64,000 nucleotides of DNA from Simplicispira suum (GCF_003008595.1 NZ_CP027669.1:1860001-1924000); one strand, 5' to 3'; counted from the stretch's first letter, positions 24,106-34,493 are shown. Notes: a model not told the origin generated them from the sequence alone. Translations and numbers: made by a program.

Positions 24106-24160
24106 GAAATAGGCTTCTAGCGCTTGCTGCATAAGCGTGAGAAGCTATCAATAAGATAGT
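24106..24160 (-). repeat. Dispersed palindromic repeat, copy 3 (intergenic)
   Basis: Reads gaaataggcttctagcgcttgc, then ataagcgtgagaagctatca, downstream of mltA. It fills most of the 141-base gap before the convergent Lrp gene. It is the same family as the other copies, in minus orientation. Confidence 0.8.
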
Positions 24161-24242
24161 GTTTTTGCTGGCCTACGGCGCAGGTTTTGGAGTCGGATCA
24201 CGCCGTAGCGAAGCGAAACGCGTGCTGAGTCCCTAGCGCGGA

Positions 24243-24725
24243 CTACCGCCCGCCACCCAGGTGCGACAGCGGCAAGGCTCCTCCTGCCTTGACTTCGCCC
24301 AGGGAAAAACTGGTGTGCATGTCTTTCACATTGGGCAGGTGCAGCAGCACATCGCGCGCGAACTGCGAAAAACTGTCCAGATCGCGCGCCACCACCTGTA
24401 GCTCGAAGGTGCCGGTCCCGCTGATGTAGTGGCAGGACACCACTTCGGGAATCTGACGGATCGCCTCCTCCATCGCGCGCGTGACGCCGCCGGTGTTGCG
24501 GTCGGCGTCCAGGCGCACAAACGCCAACACGCCCAGACCGATTTTGCGCCGGTCGATTTCCGCCCGGTAGCCCCGGATGAAGCCGGCCTGCTCCAGCGCG
24601 CGCACGCGCCGCCAGCAGGGCGCGGCCGAAAGGCCGACGCGCTGCGCCAGTTCCGCATTCGTCAGGCGCGCGTCCTGCTGCAGCTGGCCCAGGATGGCGA
24701 CATCGAATTTGTCCAAGGTTTCCAC
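24243..24725 (-). CDS. Lrp/AsnC-family transcriptional regulator
   Basis: The 160-residue protein has an N-terminal winged helix (LDKFDVAILGQLQQDARLT, NAELAQRVGLSAAPCWRRV, FIRGYRAEIDRRKIG) and a C-terminal RAM/AsnC effector domain (VVSCHYISGTGTFELQVVA, then LLHLPNVKDMHTSFSLGEV). Such regulators usually respond to amino acids. It is divergent from the indolepyruvate ferredoxin oxidoreductase gene, 190 bases away, and is a natural candidate for its control, for example by an aromatic or branched-chain amino acid. The start is GTG. Confidence 0.9.
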   Translation of the reverse strand: METLDKFDVAILGQLQQDARLTNAELAQRVGLSAAPCWRRVRALEQAGFIRGYRAEIDRRKIGLGVLAFVRLDADRNTGGVTRAMEEAIRQIPEVVSCHYISGTGTFELQVVARDLDSFSQFARDVLLHLPNVKDMHTSFSLGEVKAGGALPLSHLGGGR

Positions 24726-24914
24726 GAAAGGCCCTGAGAGAGAAAGGATCTTGCTGAAGATAGCGTATTTCCGGCATCAAACGCAAACACTTATCGCCTG
24801 CACAAATCTACACTTGTCGCCACAATGGGTGCGTGGCTCTATCTGGTCGTGCCCGCTGCGAACCCTCCTCGCGCCACAAGCAGCGAACCCACGAAAAAAC
24901 TGGAGACAAACCCC

Positions 24915-27900
24915 ATGAATGCGCCCCTGCCCGAGCACATCCGCAAGTCCCTCGAAACCGTCTCGCTCGACGACAAATACACCCTCGGCCACGGCCGCGC
25001 CATGATGAGCGGCGTGCAGGCCCTGGTGCGCCTGCCCATGCTGCAGCGTCAGCGCGATGCGGCCGCGGGGCTCAACACCGCCGGCTTCATCAGCGGCTAC
25101 CGCGGCAGCCCGCTGGGCACCTACGACCAGGCGCTCTGGCAAGCCAAGAAGCACCTGGCCGAGAACCACATCGTCTTCCAGCCTGGCGTGAACGAAGAAC
25201 TCGGCGCCACGGCCGTCTGGGGCACGCAGCAGCTCGACCTGTACCCGCAAAGCAAGAAGTACGACGGGGTTTTTGGCATCTGGTACGGCAAAGGCCCAGG
25301 CGTGGACCGCTGCTCCGACGTGTTCAAGCACGCCAACATGGCCGGCACGGCGAAGCACGGCGGCGTGATTGCCATTGCCGGCGACGACCACATCAGCAAG
25401 AGCAGCACGGCGCCGCACCAGAGCGACCACATCTTCAAGGCCTGCGGTACGCCGGTGTTCTTCCCGAGCAATGTGCAGGACATCCTGGACATGGGCTTGC
25501 ACGCCTTTGCCATGAGCCGCTTTTCCGGTGTGTGGTCGGGCATGAAGACGATTCAGGAGGTGGTGGAGTCGTCCAGCAGCGTCAGTGTGGACCCGGACCG
25601 CGTGCAGATCGTCATGCCCGAAGATTTTGCGATGCCGCCCGGCGGCCTGCACATCCGCTGGCCCGACGCGCCCTTGGAGCAGGAAGCGCGCCTGATGGAC
25701 TACAAGTGGTACGCCGCGCTGGCCTATGTGCGCGCCAACAAGCTGAACCACAACGTGATTGAAGGCCCTCGTGATCGCTTCGGCATCATCGCCAGCGGCA
25801 AGGCCTACAACGACACGCGCCAGGCGCTGGTGGATCTGGGGCTTGACGACGCCACCTGCCGCCAGCTCGGCATTCGCGTGCACAAGGTCAACGTGGTCTG
25901 GCCGCTCGAAGCCACCATCACGCGCGACTTCGCCAAGGGTCTGCAAGAGATTCTGGTGATTGAAGAGAAGCGCCAGGTCATCGAATACCAGATCAAGGAA
26001 GAGCTCTACAACTGGCGCGCCGACGTGCGCCCCAATGTGCTGGGCAAGTTCGACGAGGCCGAAGGCGAGAACGGCCAGTGCGGCGAATGGTCCATGCCCA
26101 ACCCCAGCCAGAACTGGCTGCTGCGCGCCAAGGCCGACCTGACGCCGGCCATCATCGCCAAGGCCATTGCCAAGCGCCTGAAAAAGATCGGCGTACCCGA
26201 CGACGTGGTGGCCCGCATGGACAGCCGCCTGGCCATTGTGGAGGCCCGTGAGAAGGCTCTGGCGGCCCCCAAGCAGGATACCGGCGACCGCGCCCCGTGG
26301 TTCTGCAGCGGCTGCCCGCACAACACCAGCACGCGTGTGCCCGAGGGCTCGCGCGCCGTCGCCGGCATTGGCTGCCACTACATGACGGTGTGGATGGACC
26401 GCTCCACCAGCACCTTCACGCAGATGGGCGGCGAGGGCGTGACCTGGGTCGGCCAGGCGCCGTTCACCAAGGACGCGCATGTGTTTGCCAACCTGGGCGA
26501 TGGCACCTACTTCCACAGCGGGCTGCTGGCGATTCGCCAGTCCATCGCTGCCGGCGTCAACGTCACCTACAAGATTCTGTACAACGACGCGGTCGCCATG
26601 ACCGGCGGCCAGCAGATTGGCGAGCGGCCCGAGGGGCATTCGGTGCTGCAGATCATGAACAGCGTCAAGTCCGAAGGCGCGGCAAAAATCGTCATCGTGA
26701 CCGACGAGCCGGAAAAGTACGACGGCGCGCCGCTTGCCGCTGGCGTCACGGTGCACCACCGGGACGAGCTGGACCGCATCCAGCGCGAACTGCGCGAGAT
26801 CAAGGGCTGCAGCGTGCTGATCTACGACCAGACCTGCGCGACCGAAAAACGCCGCCGCAGAAAGCGTGGCCTGATGCCGCAGGCGACCAAGACCGTGGTC
26901 ATCAACGAATTGGTGTGCGAGGGCTGCGGCGACTGCTCGGTCAAATCCAACTGCCTGTCGGTGGAGCCGGTGGAGACCGAATTCGGCCGCAAGCGCCGCA
27001 TCAACCAGAGCACCTGCAACAAGGATTACTCCTGCGTCAGCGGCTTTTGCCCGAGTTTTGTCACCATTGAAGGTGGCGCGCTCAAGAAGCCGAAGAAGGA
27101 GGCCAAGGCCGATGCGGCCGCACTGCCGCCGGTGCCCGAGCCGGTGCTGCCCAGTGCGGAGCAGCCCTGGGGCATCGTGGTGGGCGGTGTCGGCGGCACA
27201 GGCGTCATCACCATCGGCTCTCTGCTGGGCATGGCGGCGCACCTCGAAGGCAAGGGCGTGGTCACGCAGGACGCCGGCGGCCTGGCGCAAAAGGGCGGCG
27301 CCACCTGGAGCCATGTGCAGATCGCCAACCGGCAGGACGCCATCCACACTACCAAGGTCGACATTGCCAAGGCCGATCTGGTGATTGGCTGCGACGCCAT
27401 TGTGGCGGCCAACCCGGCCAGTCTGGCGGTGATGCAGCCGGGCCGCACCTTTGTCGCGCTCAACACGCACAGCACCCCCACCGCAGCCTTTGTGACCAAT
27501 CCGCAGTGGCAATTCCCGGGCGCGGCGTGCGAGAGCGCCATCGTTGCGGCCGTTGGGAGCGGGCTGGTGGGCAGCTTCGATGCCGAGCGCGTCGCCACCC
27601 AAATGCTCGGCGACAGCATTTACACCAACCCGCTGATGCTGGGCTACGCATGGCAAAAGGGCCGGGTGCCGCTCTCGCACGCGGCGCTGATGCGTGCCAT
27701 GGAGCTCAACGGCGTGCAGGTGGCCAACAACCAGGCTGCGTTCGAGTGGGGCCGGCGCTGCGCGCACGACCTGGCTGCGGTGCAAGCGCTGCTGGCGCCT
27801 GCGCAGGTAATTGAATTCGTCAAGAAACCCACCCTGGCAAGCATGCTGGCGCAGCGCGTGGAGTTTCTTGCCGCCTACCAGAATACCGCCTATGCAGGCG

Positions 27901-28478
27901 ACTACCAGGCCTTTGTCGCCAAGGTTCAGGCCGCAGAAGAAAAGCTGGGCAGCACGCGCCTCGCGCAGGCGGTGGCGCGCTACCTGTTCAAGCTGATGGC
28001 CTACAAGGACGAGTACGAGGTGGCGCGTTTGCACACGGATCGCAGCTTCACCGACAAGATCGCTGGCATGTTCGAGGGCGACTATCGTGTCGTACACCAC
28101 CTGGCGCCGCCGCTCTTGGCCAAACGCAATGAGAAGGGCGAGCTGGTCAAGAAGAGCTACGGCCCGTGGATGCGCAAGGCCTTCGGTGTGTTGGCCAAGC
28201 TCAAAAGCCTGCGTGGCACTGCACTTGACCCTTTTGGCTATAGCGAAGAGCGCAAGATGGAACGCGCACTGATTGGCGAATACCGCACCTGCATCGAGGA
28301 GCTGCTGGCGGGCCTGAGCAACGAAAATCTTGCGCTGGCGGTGGAAATTGCGAGCATTCCTGAAGACATTCGCGGCTACGGCCACGTCAAAGAGCGGCAC
28401 CTTGTCAGTGCCCGCGCCAAGTGGAGCGCCTTGATGGCACGTTGGCGCAGCCCTGGCGCACAGCAGAAAGCAGCGTAG
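24915..28478 (+). CDS. Indolepyruvate ferredoxin oxidoreductase, fused alpha/beta/gamma type
   Basis: The protein has 1187 residues, as expected of the one-chain bacterial form. It oxidatively decarboxylates aryl (or branched) 2-oxo acids to acyl-CoA, passing electrons to ferredoxin. Seen in order: an N-terminal pyrimidine-binding region (GLNTAGFISGYRGSPLGTYD), a TPP-binding segment near residue 528 (NLGDGTYFHSGLLA), a 4Fe-4S site near residue 667 (CEGCGDCSVKSNC, followed by CNKDYSC), and the gamma domain from about residue 752 (GIVVGGVGGTGVIT). GGAG precedes the ATG at 24915. The Lrp-family gene upstream suggests induction by amino acid catabolism. Confidence 0.95.
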   Translation: MNAPLPEHIRKSLETVSLDDKYTLGHGRAMMSGVQALVRLPMLQRQRDAAAGLNTAGFISGYRGSPLGTYDQALWQAKKHLAENHIVFQPGVNEELGATAVWGTQQLDLYPQSKKYDGVFGIWYGKGPGVDRCSDVFKHANMAGTAKHGGVIAIAGDDHISKSSTAPHQSDHIFKACGTPVFFPSNVQDILDMGLHAFAMSRFSGVWSGMKTIQEVVESSSSVSVDPDRVQIVMPEDFAMPPGGLHIRWPDAPLEQEARLMDYKWYAALAYVRANKLNHNVIEGPRDRFGIIASGKAYNDTRQALVDLGLDDATCRQLGIRVHKVNVVWPLEATITRDFAKGLQEILVIEEKRQVIEYQIKEELYNWRADVRPNVLGKFDEAEGENGQCGEWSMPNPSQNWLLRAKADLTPAIIAKAIAKRLKKIGVPDDVVARMDSRLAIVEAREKALAAPKQDTGDRAPWFCSGCPHNTSTRVPEGSRAVAGIGCHYMTVWMDRSTSTFTQMGGEGVTWVGQAPFTKDAHVFANLGDGTYFHSGLLAIRQSIAAGVNVTYKILYNDAVAMTGGQQIGERPEGHSVLQIMNSVKSEGAAKIVIVTDEPEKYDGAPLAAGVTVHHRDELDRIQRELREIKGCSVLIYDQTCATEKRRRRKRGLMPQATKTVVINELVCEGCGDCSVKSNCLSVEPVETEFGRKRRINQSTCNKDYSCVSGFCPSFVTIEGGALKKPKKEAKADAAALPPVPEPVLPSAEQPWGIVVGGVGGTGVITIGSLLGMAAHLEGKGVVTQDAGGLAQKGGATWSHVQIANRQDAIHTTKVDIAKADLVIGCDAIVAANPASLAVMQPGRTFVALNTHSTPTAAFVTNPQWQFPGAACESAIVAAVGSGLVGSFDAERVATQMLGDSIYTNPLMLGYAWQKGRVPLSHAALMRAMELNGVQVANNQAAFEWGRRCAHDLAAVQALLAPAQVIEFVKKPTLASMLAQRVEFLAAYQNTAYAGDYQAFVAKVQAAEEKLGSTRLAQAVARYLFKLMAYKDEYEVARLHTDRSFTDKIAGMFEGDYRVVHHLAPPLLAKRNEKGELVKKSYGPWMRKAFGVLAKLKSLRGTALDPFGYSEERKMERALIGEYRTCIEELLAGLSNENLALAVEIASIPEDIRGYGHVKERHLVSARAKWSALMARWRSPGAQQKAA

Positions 28479-28486
28479 TTTGCTAT

Positions 28487-28539
28487 AAAATATATAGCTA
28501 TTAACGCTTTCTGAATAAGCGGTAGAGGCCTATTTTTCT
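28487..28539 (+). repeat. Dispersed palindromic repeat, copy 4 (intergenic)
   Basis: The segment has tatagctattaacgctttc, then gaataagcggtagaggcctattttt, immediately after the indolepyruvate oxidoreductase stop. The remaining bases to 28702 hold no gene; tacaat at 28612-28617 may be a promoter -10 element for yajC. Confidence 0.8.
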
Positions 28540-28702
28540 AAAAATCTGGGCACGAAGGCGCGCGGAGTGCGCCTTTCACCGGGCCGTGCAGCCGCGCCAA
28601 AAGCGGCCCGCATACAATGGCGCGCTTGCGGTTTCCCCGCCTCTACTGCGTCCGCCGCCACCGTGCTCGCGTGCGCTGACCTATTTTCCTTGGAGTTTCC
28701 CT

Positions 28703-29035
28703 GTGTTCATTTCCTCTGCTTTTGCCCAGACCGCACCTGCCGCTGCTGCCGGTGGTGACATGGTTTCCACGCTCACCGGCATGCTGCCGTTGGTGCTGAT
28801 GTTCGTGGTGCTGTACTTCGTCATGATCCGTCCGCAGATGAAGCGCCAGAAGGAGCATCGCGCCATGGTCGAAGCCATTGCCAAGGGCGACGAAGTGGTC
28901 ATTGGCGGCGGCATGCTGGGCCGTGTCACGCAGTTGTCCGAGCAGTACCTGCACGTGGAAATTGCCAGCGGCGTGGAGGTAAAGGTCCAGCGCGCATCCC
29001 TGGTGCAGGTGCTGCCCAAGGGAACGCTCAAGTAA
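28703..29035 (+). CDS. yajC: Sec translocon accessory protein YajC
   Basis: The 110-residue protein starts GTG-TTC-ATT (FISSAFAQTAPAAAA), with TTGGAG seven bases upstream. One membrane helix (GMLPLVLMFVVLYFVMI) is followed by the family signature RPQMKRQKEHRAMVEAI and GDEVVIGGGMLGRV. It forms a complex with SecD and SecF, which follow at once, and helps protein export. A frame upstream of the GTG is open but has no YajC sequence. Confidence 0.95.
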   Translation: MFISSAFAQTAPAAAAGGDMVSTLTGMLPLVLMFVVLYFVMIRPQMKRQKEHRAMVEAIAKGDEVVIGGGMLGRVTQLSEQYLHVEIASGVEVKVQRASLVQVLPKGTLK

Positions 29036-29129
29036 TTTCGCTGTCCCACTGGCTCGCACAGGCCAGTGCATGCGGTGCGACGCATTCGCGCATCGCCTTC
29101 TTTCGTTTTCTGCGTAGGGACGCCCGAAC

Positions 29130-31019
29130 ATGAATCGTTTTCCGCTCTGGAGGTACGCCATTCTGGTGGTGGCCCTGCTCGTAGCCGTTCTCTACACCCT
29201 GCCCAATTTCTTTGGCGAGGCGCCTGCGGTGCAGGTGTCGTCTGCCAAGGCGACTGTGAAGGTCGACGCCGCCGTCGAAGCGCGTGTTCGCGATGCGCTG
29301 GCCGCCGCTGGTGTGGGTTTCGACATGCTTCAGCTTGAAGGCAACTCGGTGCGTGCGCGTTTCGATACGCCGGACCTGCAGCTCAAGGCCAAGGACGTCA
29401 TCGAAAAGGCCTTGATTCCCGACCCGCAGGACCCCGCCTACATCGTTGCACTCAACCTGGTTTCGCGATCGCCCGCCTGGCTCTCGGCAATCCACGCCGC
29501 GCCCATGTATTTGGGCCTGGACTTGCGTGGTGGCGTGCACTTCATGCTGCAAGTGGACATGCAGGCGGCATTGACCAAAAAGGCCGAATCGTACGCGGGT
29601 GACCTGCGTACCACCCTGCGCGACAAAAATATCCGCCACGGCGGAATTTCGCGCGAAGGCCAGAACATCGATATCCGCCTGCGCGACGAAGCCTCGCTGA
29701 CGGCGGCGCGCAACCTCATCAGCGATCAGTTTCCCGATCTGCAGGTCACGGCCAGCGAGGAAGCCGACGGTGGGCAACGCTTGCGCGCCAGCATCAAGCC
29801 CGAGGCCGCGCGCCGCGTGCAGGACCAGGCGCTCAAGCAGAACATCACCACACTGCACAACCGCATCAACGAGCTGGGCGTGGCCGAGCCGGTGATTCAG
29901 CAGCAGGGGCTCGACCGTATCGTGGTGCAGCTGCCTGGCGTCCAGGACACCGCCAAGGCCAAGGACATTCTGGGCCGTACCGCCACGCTGGAAGTTCGCA
30001 TGGTCGACGAAGGCACGGAGGCGCGCGCCGCCGAAAGCGGGCGTGGCCCGGTGCCCTTTGGCGACGAAAAATACCTGGACCGCAACGGCGAGGCCGTGAT
30101 CGTCAAGAAGCAGGTCGTACTGACGGGTGAAAACCTGACCGACGCCCAGCCTGGTTTTGACGGCCAGACGCAGGAACCCACCGTCAACCTCACGCTGGAC
30201 GCGAAGGGCTCGCGCATCTTCAAGGACATCACGCGCGAGAACGTCGGCAAGCGCATGGCCATCATCCTGTTTGAAAAAGGCAAAGGTCAAGTCGTGACGG
30301 CGCCCGTCATCCGCTCGGAAATCGGCGGTGGCCGCGTGCAGATTTCCGGCCGCATGACCACCATGGAAGCCAACGACACAGCGCTGCTGCTGCGCGCAGG
30401 TTCGCTGGCTGCACCCATGGAAATCATCGAAGAATTCACCATCGGCCCAAGCCTGGGCGCCGACAACATTGCGCGCGGCATCAACAGCGTGATCTGGGGC
30501 ATGCTGGCCATCGTGGTGTTCATGTGCTTTTACTACATGCTGTTCGGCGTGTTCTCCAGCATCGCGCTCTCGGTCAACATTCTCATGTTGCTGGCGGTGC
30601 TTTCCATGCTTCAGGCCACGCTCACTCTGCCCGGTATTGCTGCCATGGCGCTCGCGCTGGGTGTCGCCATCGACTCAAACGTGCTGATCAATGAACGCAT
30701 TCGTGAAGAACTGCGCGAGGGCGCGTCGCCGCAAATGGCCATACACACCGGCTATGAACGTGCATGGACAACGATTCTTGACTCCAACGTGACCACGCTG
30801 ATTGCCGGCCTGGCGCTGCTTGCCTTTGGCTCCGGCCCGGTGCGTGGCTTTGCGGTGGTGCACGTGCTGGGTATTTTGACCAGTATGTTCTCGGCGGTGT
30901 TCTTCTCGCGCGGCATGGTCAACCTCTGGTACGGCGGCAAGAAGAAGCTCAAGACGCTCTCCATCGGGCAGATCTGGAAGCCGGAAGCCACCACGACCGT
31001 CGTCGCCAAAACCCTGTAA
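29130..31019 (+). CDS. secD: Protein translocase subunit SecD
   Basis: The protein has 629 residues. TM1 is RYAILVVALLVAVLYTLPNFF, followed by a long periplasmic P1 region (MYLGLDLRGGVHFMLQVDM, ITTLHNRINELGVAEPVIQQ) and five clustered C-terminal membrane helices. ALGVAIDSNVLINERIREEL holds the conserved Asp and Arg of the RND-like proton path. It uses the proton gradient to complete export through SecYEG. It lies between yajC and secF in the usual order. Confidence 0.98.
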   Translation: MNRFPLWRYAILVVALLVAVLYTLPNFFGEAPAVQVSSAKATVKVDAAVEARVRDALAAAGVGFDMLQLEGNSVRARFDTPDLQLKAKDVIEKALIPDPQDPAYIVALNLVSRSPAWLSAIHAAPMYLGLDLRGGVHFMLQVDMQAALTKKAESYAGDLRTTLRDKNIRHGGISREGQNIDIRLRDEASLTAARNLISDQFPDLQVTASEEADGGQRLRASIKPEAARRVQDQALKQNITTLHNRINELGVAEPVIQQQGLDRIVVQLPGVQDTAKAKDILGRTATLEVRMVDEGTEARAAESGRGPVPFGDEKYLDRNGEAVIVKKQVVLTGENLTDAQPGFDGQTQEPTVNLTLDAKGSRIFKDITRENVGKRMAIILFEKGKGQVVTAPVIRSEIGGGRVQISGRMTTMEANDTALLLRAGSLAAPMEIIEEFTIGPSLGADNIARGINSVIWGMLAIVVFMCFYYMLFGVFSSIALSVNILMLLAVLSMLQATLTLPGIAAMALALGVAIDSNVLINERIREELREGASPQMAIHTGYERAWTTILDSNVTTLIAGLALLAFGSGPVRGFAVVHVLGILTSMFSAVFFSRGMVNLWYGGKKKLKTLSIGQIWKPEATTTVVAKTL

Positions 31020-31089
31020 TCGAGCGCTCCCTGGTGCTCGCCGCGTCAAGGCGGTGCGGCGCCTGCTCTAGGAATTGAAAGAGAACGAC

Positions 31090-32040
31090 ATGGAATTTTT
31101 CCGCATCAAGAAGGACATCCCCTTCATGAAGCACGCGTTGATCTTCAACGCGATCTCCTTCGCCACCTTCGCGTTCGCGGTGTTCTTCCTGTTTTCGCGC
31201 GGCCTGCACCTTTCGGTGGAGTTCACCGGAGGCACAGTGATGGAGGTGGCCTACAGCCAGCCCGCAGACCTTTCCAAGGTGCGCGATACGGTGGCAAAAC
31301 TGGGGTTTCCCGACGTCCAGGTGCAAAACTTCGGTACCGCGCGCGATGTGATGATCCGTTTGCCGGTGCAAAAGGGTGTGACGTCCTCTCAGCAAAGTGA
31401 ACGCGTGATCGGTGCGCTCAAGGCGGCCGACCCCGATGTAAACCTGCGCCGGACGGAGTTTGTTGGCCCGCAAGTGGGCGACGAGTTGGTGAAGGGCGGC
31501 TTGATGGCGCTCGGCATGGTGGTGCTGGGCATTGTGATCTACCTCGCATTTCGCTTCGAATGGAAGTTCGGCGTTGCTGCCATCATTGCCAACCTGCACG
31601 ACGTGGTGATCATTCTGGGCTTCTTCGCCTTCTTTCAGTGGGAGTTTTCGCTCTCGGTGTTGGCTGCCGTGTTGGCGGTGCTGGGCTATTCGGTGAATGA
31701 GTCGGTGGTCATTTTTGACCGGATTCGCGAAGCCTTCCGTCGCTTTCGCAAGATGAACACGCACGAGGTGATCGACCACGCCATCACCAGTACCATGAGC
31801 CGCACCATCATCACGCACGCTTCGACCGAAGCCATGGTGCTGTCGATGTTCTTTTTTGGCGGCCCCAGCCTGCATTACTTTGCTCTTGCACTGACCATCG
31901 GAATTTTGTTCGGCATCTACTCCTCGGTCTTCGTGGCGGCCGCCATCGCCATGTGGCTGGGGGTCAAGCGCGAAGACCTTATCAAGACTGCACGCAGCGA
32001 AACGGATCCCAATGATCCGAACGCCGGCGCAACCGTCTGA
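31090..32040 (+). CDS. secF: Protein translocase subunit SecF
   Basis: The protein has 316 residues. It starts MEFFRIKKDIPFM, and FSRGLHLSVEFTGGTVMEV is the conserved first periplasmic element. VLGYSVNESVVIFDRIRE is the SecF signature in TM4, and the later helices include FFFGGPSLHYFALALTIGI. The ATG at 31090 follows AAAGAG; a TTG at 31075 would add five residues and is less likely. It partners SecD. Downstream, 98 bases separate it from the DUF1631 gene. Confidence 0.97.
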   Translation: MEFFRIKKDIPFMKHALIFNAISFATFAFAVFFLFSRGLHLSVEFTGGTVMEVAYSQPADLSKVRDTVAKLGFPDVQVQNFGTARDVMIRLPVQKGVTSSQQSERVIGALKAADPDVNLRRTEFVGPQVGDELVKGGLMALGMVVLGIVIYLAFRFEWKFGVAAIIANLHDVVIILGFFAFFQWEFSLSVLAAVLAVLGYSVNESVVIFDRIREAFRRFRKMNTHEVIDHAITSTMSRTIITHASTEAMVLSMFFFGGPSLHYFALALTIGILFGIYSSVFVAAAIAMWLGVKREDLIKTARSETDPNDPNAGATV

Positions 32041-32137
32041 AGATAGGGTAGAGAACCAGCCGGTCAGGGGCCAGCAAAGAAGTAGTTGGCGACATACCGC
32101 TGAGTCGCACGGGACGTTTCCATACTAATATACGTTC

Positions 32138-34468
32138 ATGCAAACGCCCCCGGCTGCCGCCGCTTCCCCCCGTCGCCTCGCTCGCATGGTGAGGGAGCGC
32201 TGGACAGACGCGTTGAAGGGGGGGCTGCCCGACATTGACAAGGCAGTGGCCGAGTTTTTTACAGCCCTCATGCAGCAGACCGGCACGCAGCGCGACATGC
32301 AAAAGCGTCGCGATGCCTGGCAGGGTTACGAACAAAAGCGCAAGGATTGGCTGCAGGGCATGACAGCAGCGCTGCGCGCCCCGCTGGAGCTGCCCACACC
32401 GGGGCCCGTCAGTGCGCGCGCCACGTACACGCTCGACAGCAGCCTGGAGCTGGTGGGCGACGATGTGGTGGAAAACAAGATCATTGCTTCGCGCATTGCA
32501 TTGACGGTGATGGAAGAAGTCGCCCCGCAGTTCGATTCGTTGCGACTGCGCATGCGCTCACTTGAACAAAACGATCTGCCCGCCACGGACCCGTTGCGCC
32601 CCGAGGCGCTGAGTTTGAGTCTGGTTGAGAGCTGGCTCAAAGTCGGCCTGCCGCGCGACGATCTACAAATGGCGGTAGAGCCCTTGCAGCGCGCCACTGC
32701 AGCGCTGATGCAATCGGCTTACCAGTCCTGCAATGAATTTCTGGCCGAGCGCGGCGTGGTGGCGCAACATGAAATGCGGGTGCGCTTGCAGCGCTCCGCA
32801 GCAGGGGCGCATTCGGCGAGCGGTTCGGGCGGCTTGGCCTCCCATGCGCTCGAGCAGTCGCGTCAGGCAATGCAATCGGCCCGTGGTGGGGGGCATTCCG
32901 GACGCGACGCCTATTCGCACTCTAGCGGCTATTCAGGCTCGCCAATGGGCCCGTTTGACGCTGCTGCAACGCCCTTGCTGCGCGCTCGCCAGCGGGCGCA
33001 GGGGGTGATGGTGCAGCTGCGGCGTCTGCTGTCACCTGCGCTGGGAGGAGGCGATCTGTCGCAGGCGCCACCGGCGTCGGCGGCTCTGGCGCATGCCCTG
33101 GCGGCACACCGCGTGCAGGCCGATGTGTACTACAGCACTCTGGGCGCCATCGTTGAAGATTACAGTCCAGCCGCAGTGATCCAGGTGGCCGGTGCGGTGC
33201 GCGAGCGCTCGGCTGAACTCAAGAAAAAAGCGGGTACCGACAGCGAAAAGGCCATTATTGAAGTGGTGGCGCTGATGTTCCAGAGCATCCTCTCAGAGGA
33301 TCGCATTCCGCCGGCCGTGCGCGTCTGGTTTGCTCGACTGCAAGTACCGGTGTTACGGGTGGCTCTGGCAGAGCCGGAGTTTTTCAGCAACCTGAACCAC
33401 CCGGCACGCAAGCTGATAGACCGCATGGGCGCGGTAGCCCTCGGTTTTGATTCGGCGTCCGTCAGTGGAAGTACGCTGGAGGCGGAAGTTCGCCGCATCG
33501 TGCAGGTCATCGAGCAATATCCCGAAACCGGACGCCGCGTGTTCCAGCTGGTCCACGATGAGTTCGAGAAATTCCTGACCAAGCACCTAACAGAAAAGCA
33601 CGATACGGCCAAATTGGTAAGTGTGGCACAGCAAGTAGAGCAAAAAGAAACGCTGACCATCAAATACACCATCGAGCTGCGCACCATGTTGAGCGAGATG
33701 CCGGTGCGCGACGAAGTGCGCGAGTTCCTTTTCAAGACTTGGGCCGAAGTGCTTGCGCTGTCTGCCGTGCGCCATGGTGCACAGCACGCCGAGACGGTGT
33801 CGTTCAAGCGCACGGCTGCCGATCTGGTTTGGGCAGCGAGCGCCAAACCCAACCGCGCTGAACGTGCGCAGGTGATCCAGAGTCTGCCCGGAATCTTGCA
33901 GCGCCTGCGTGAGGGGCTGCTTATGGTGGGTATTGCCGGGGAGGATCAGGATGCGAAAATCAAAGCGTTGACCGACACACTGGCCGATGCGTTCATGTCC
34001 AAGACAGCTGCCATACCGTTGGACCACATCGAGGCCATGGCGCGGCGGCTCGCCAATGTAGAGGAGTTTCTTGATGATGCCGTCTTGGGCGAGTTGCCAC
34101 TGGATGCCGAGCACATTGAAATGATGACGGGCATTGACGCCAGCGCGATCCAGGTGTTTGCCGACAACGATGCGCCGGTTGAGGACGCCATGGTGGCCTG
34201 GGCCCGGGAACTCGTGCCGGGCGATTGGTTTACGCTGGACATCAACGGAGCGGCTGCGCAGGTGCAGTACGCTTGGCACAGCAAGCAACGCCAACTGCAT
34301 CTTTTGGTCTCGACCGACGGTATCAGCTACCTGATCCAACTGCGCCGTCTGGGTGCTTATCTGCAGGCAGGTTTGCTGGTCCCACGCGATGAAGATGGGT
34401 TGACGGTGCGTGCCACGCGCGAGGCGTTGGCCAAGCTCAACGCGAATCCGGAGCGGCTGCTGGCTTGA
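32138..34468 (+). CDS. DUF1631 family protein
   Basis: This is a 776-residue soluble, mainly helical protein with no signal peptide. It shows the DUF1631 features SLELVGDDVVENKIIASRI near residue 100 and LNHPARKLIDRM near residue 425. A C-terminal beta-rich stretch (ELVPGDWFTLDINGAAAQV, QYAWHSKQRQLHLLVSTDG) resembles the end of PilZ-containing relatives. A Ser/Gly/His-rich low-complexity linker lies at about residues 225-275. The function of the family is unknown. It may be transcribed alone. Confidence 0.85.
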   Translation: MQTPPAAAASPRRLARMVRERWTDALKGGLPDIDKAVAEFFTALMQQTGTQRDMQKRRDAWQGYEQKRKDWLQGMTAALRAPLELPTPGPVSARATYTLDSSLELVGDDVVENKIIASRIALTVMEEVAPQFDSLRLRMRSLEQNDLPATDPLRPEALSLSLVESWLKVGLPRDDLQMAVEPLQRATAALMQSAYQSCNEFLAERGVVAQHEMRVRLQRSAAGAHSASGSGGLASHALEQSRQAMQSARGGGHSGRDAYSHSSGYSGSPMGPFDAAATPLLRARQRAQGVMVQLRRLLSPALGGGDLSQAPPASAALAHALAAHRVQADVYYSTLGAIVEDYSPAAVIQVAGAVRERSAELKKKAGTDSEKAIIEVVALMFQSILSEDRIPPAVRVWFARLQVPVLRVALAEPEFFSNLNHPARKLIDRMGAVALGFDSASVSGSTLEAEVRRIVQVIEQYPETGRRVFQLVHDEFEKFLTKHLTEKHDTAKLVSVAQQVEQKETLTIKYTIELRTMLSEMPVRDEVREFLFKTWAEVLALSAVRHGAQHAETVSFKRTAADLVWAASAKPNRAERAQVIQSLPGILQRLREGLLMVGIAGEDQDAKIKALTDTLADAFMSKTAAIPLDHIEAMARRLANVEEFLDDAVLGELPLDAEHIEMMTGIDASAIQVFADNDAPVEDAMVAWARELVPGDWFTLDINGAAAQVQYAWHSKQRQLHLLVSTDGISYLIQLRRLGAYLQAGLLVPRDEDGLTVRATREALAKLNANPERLLA

Positions 34469-34493
34469 GACCCAGAGATTTAGGGTTCAGGGT

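Noticed and set aside
24777..28400. Very long minus-strand open frame (about 1200 codons) opposite the indolepyruvate oxidoreductase
   Set aside because: His/Ala/Gly-rich composition with no domain pattern; it is the antisense shadow of a GC-rich gene with strong third-position GC bias.
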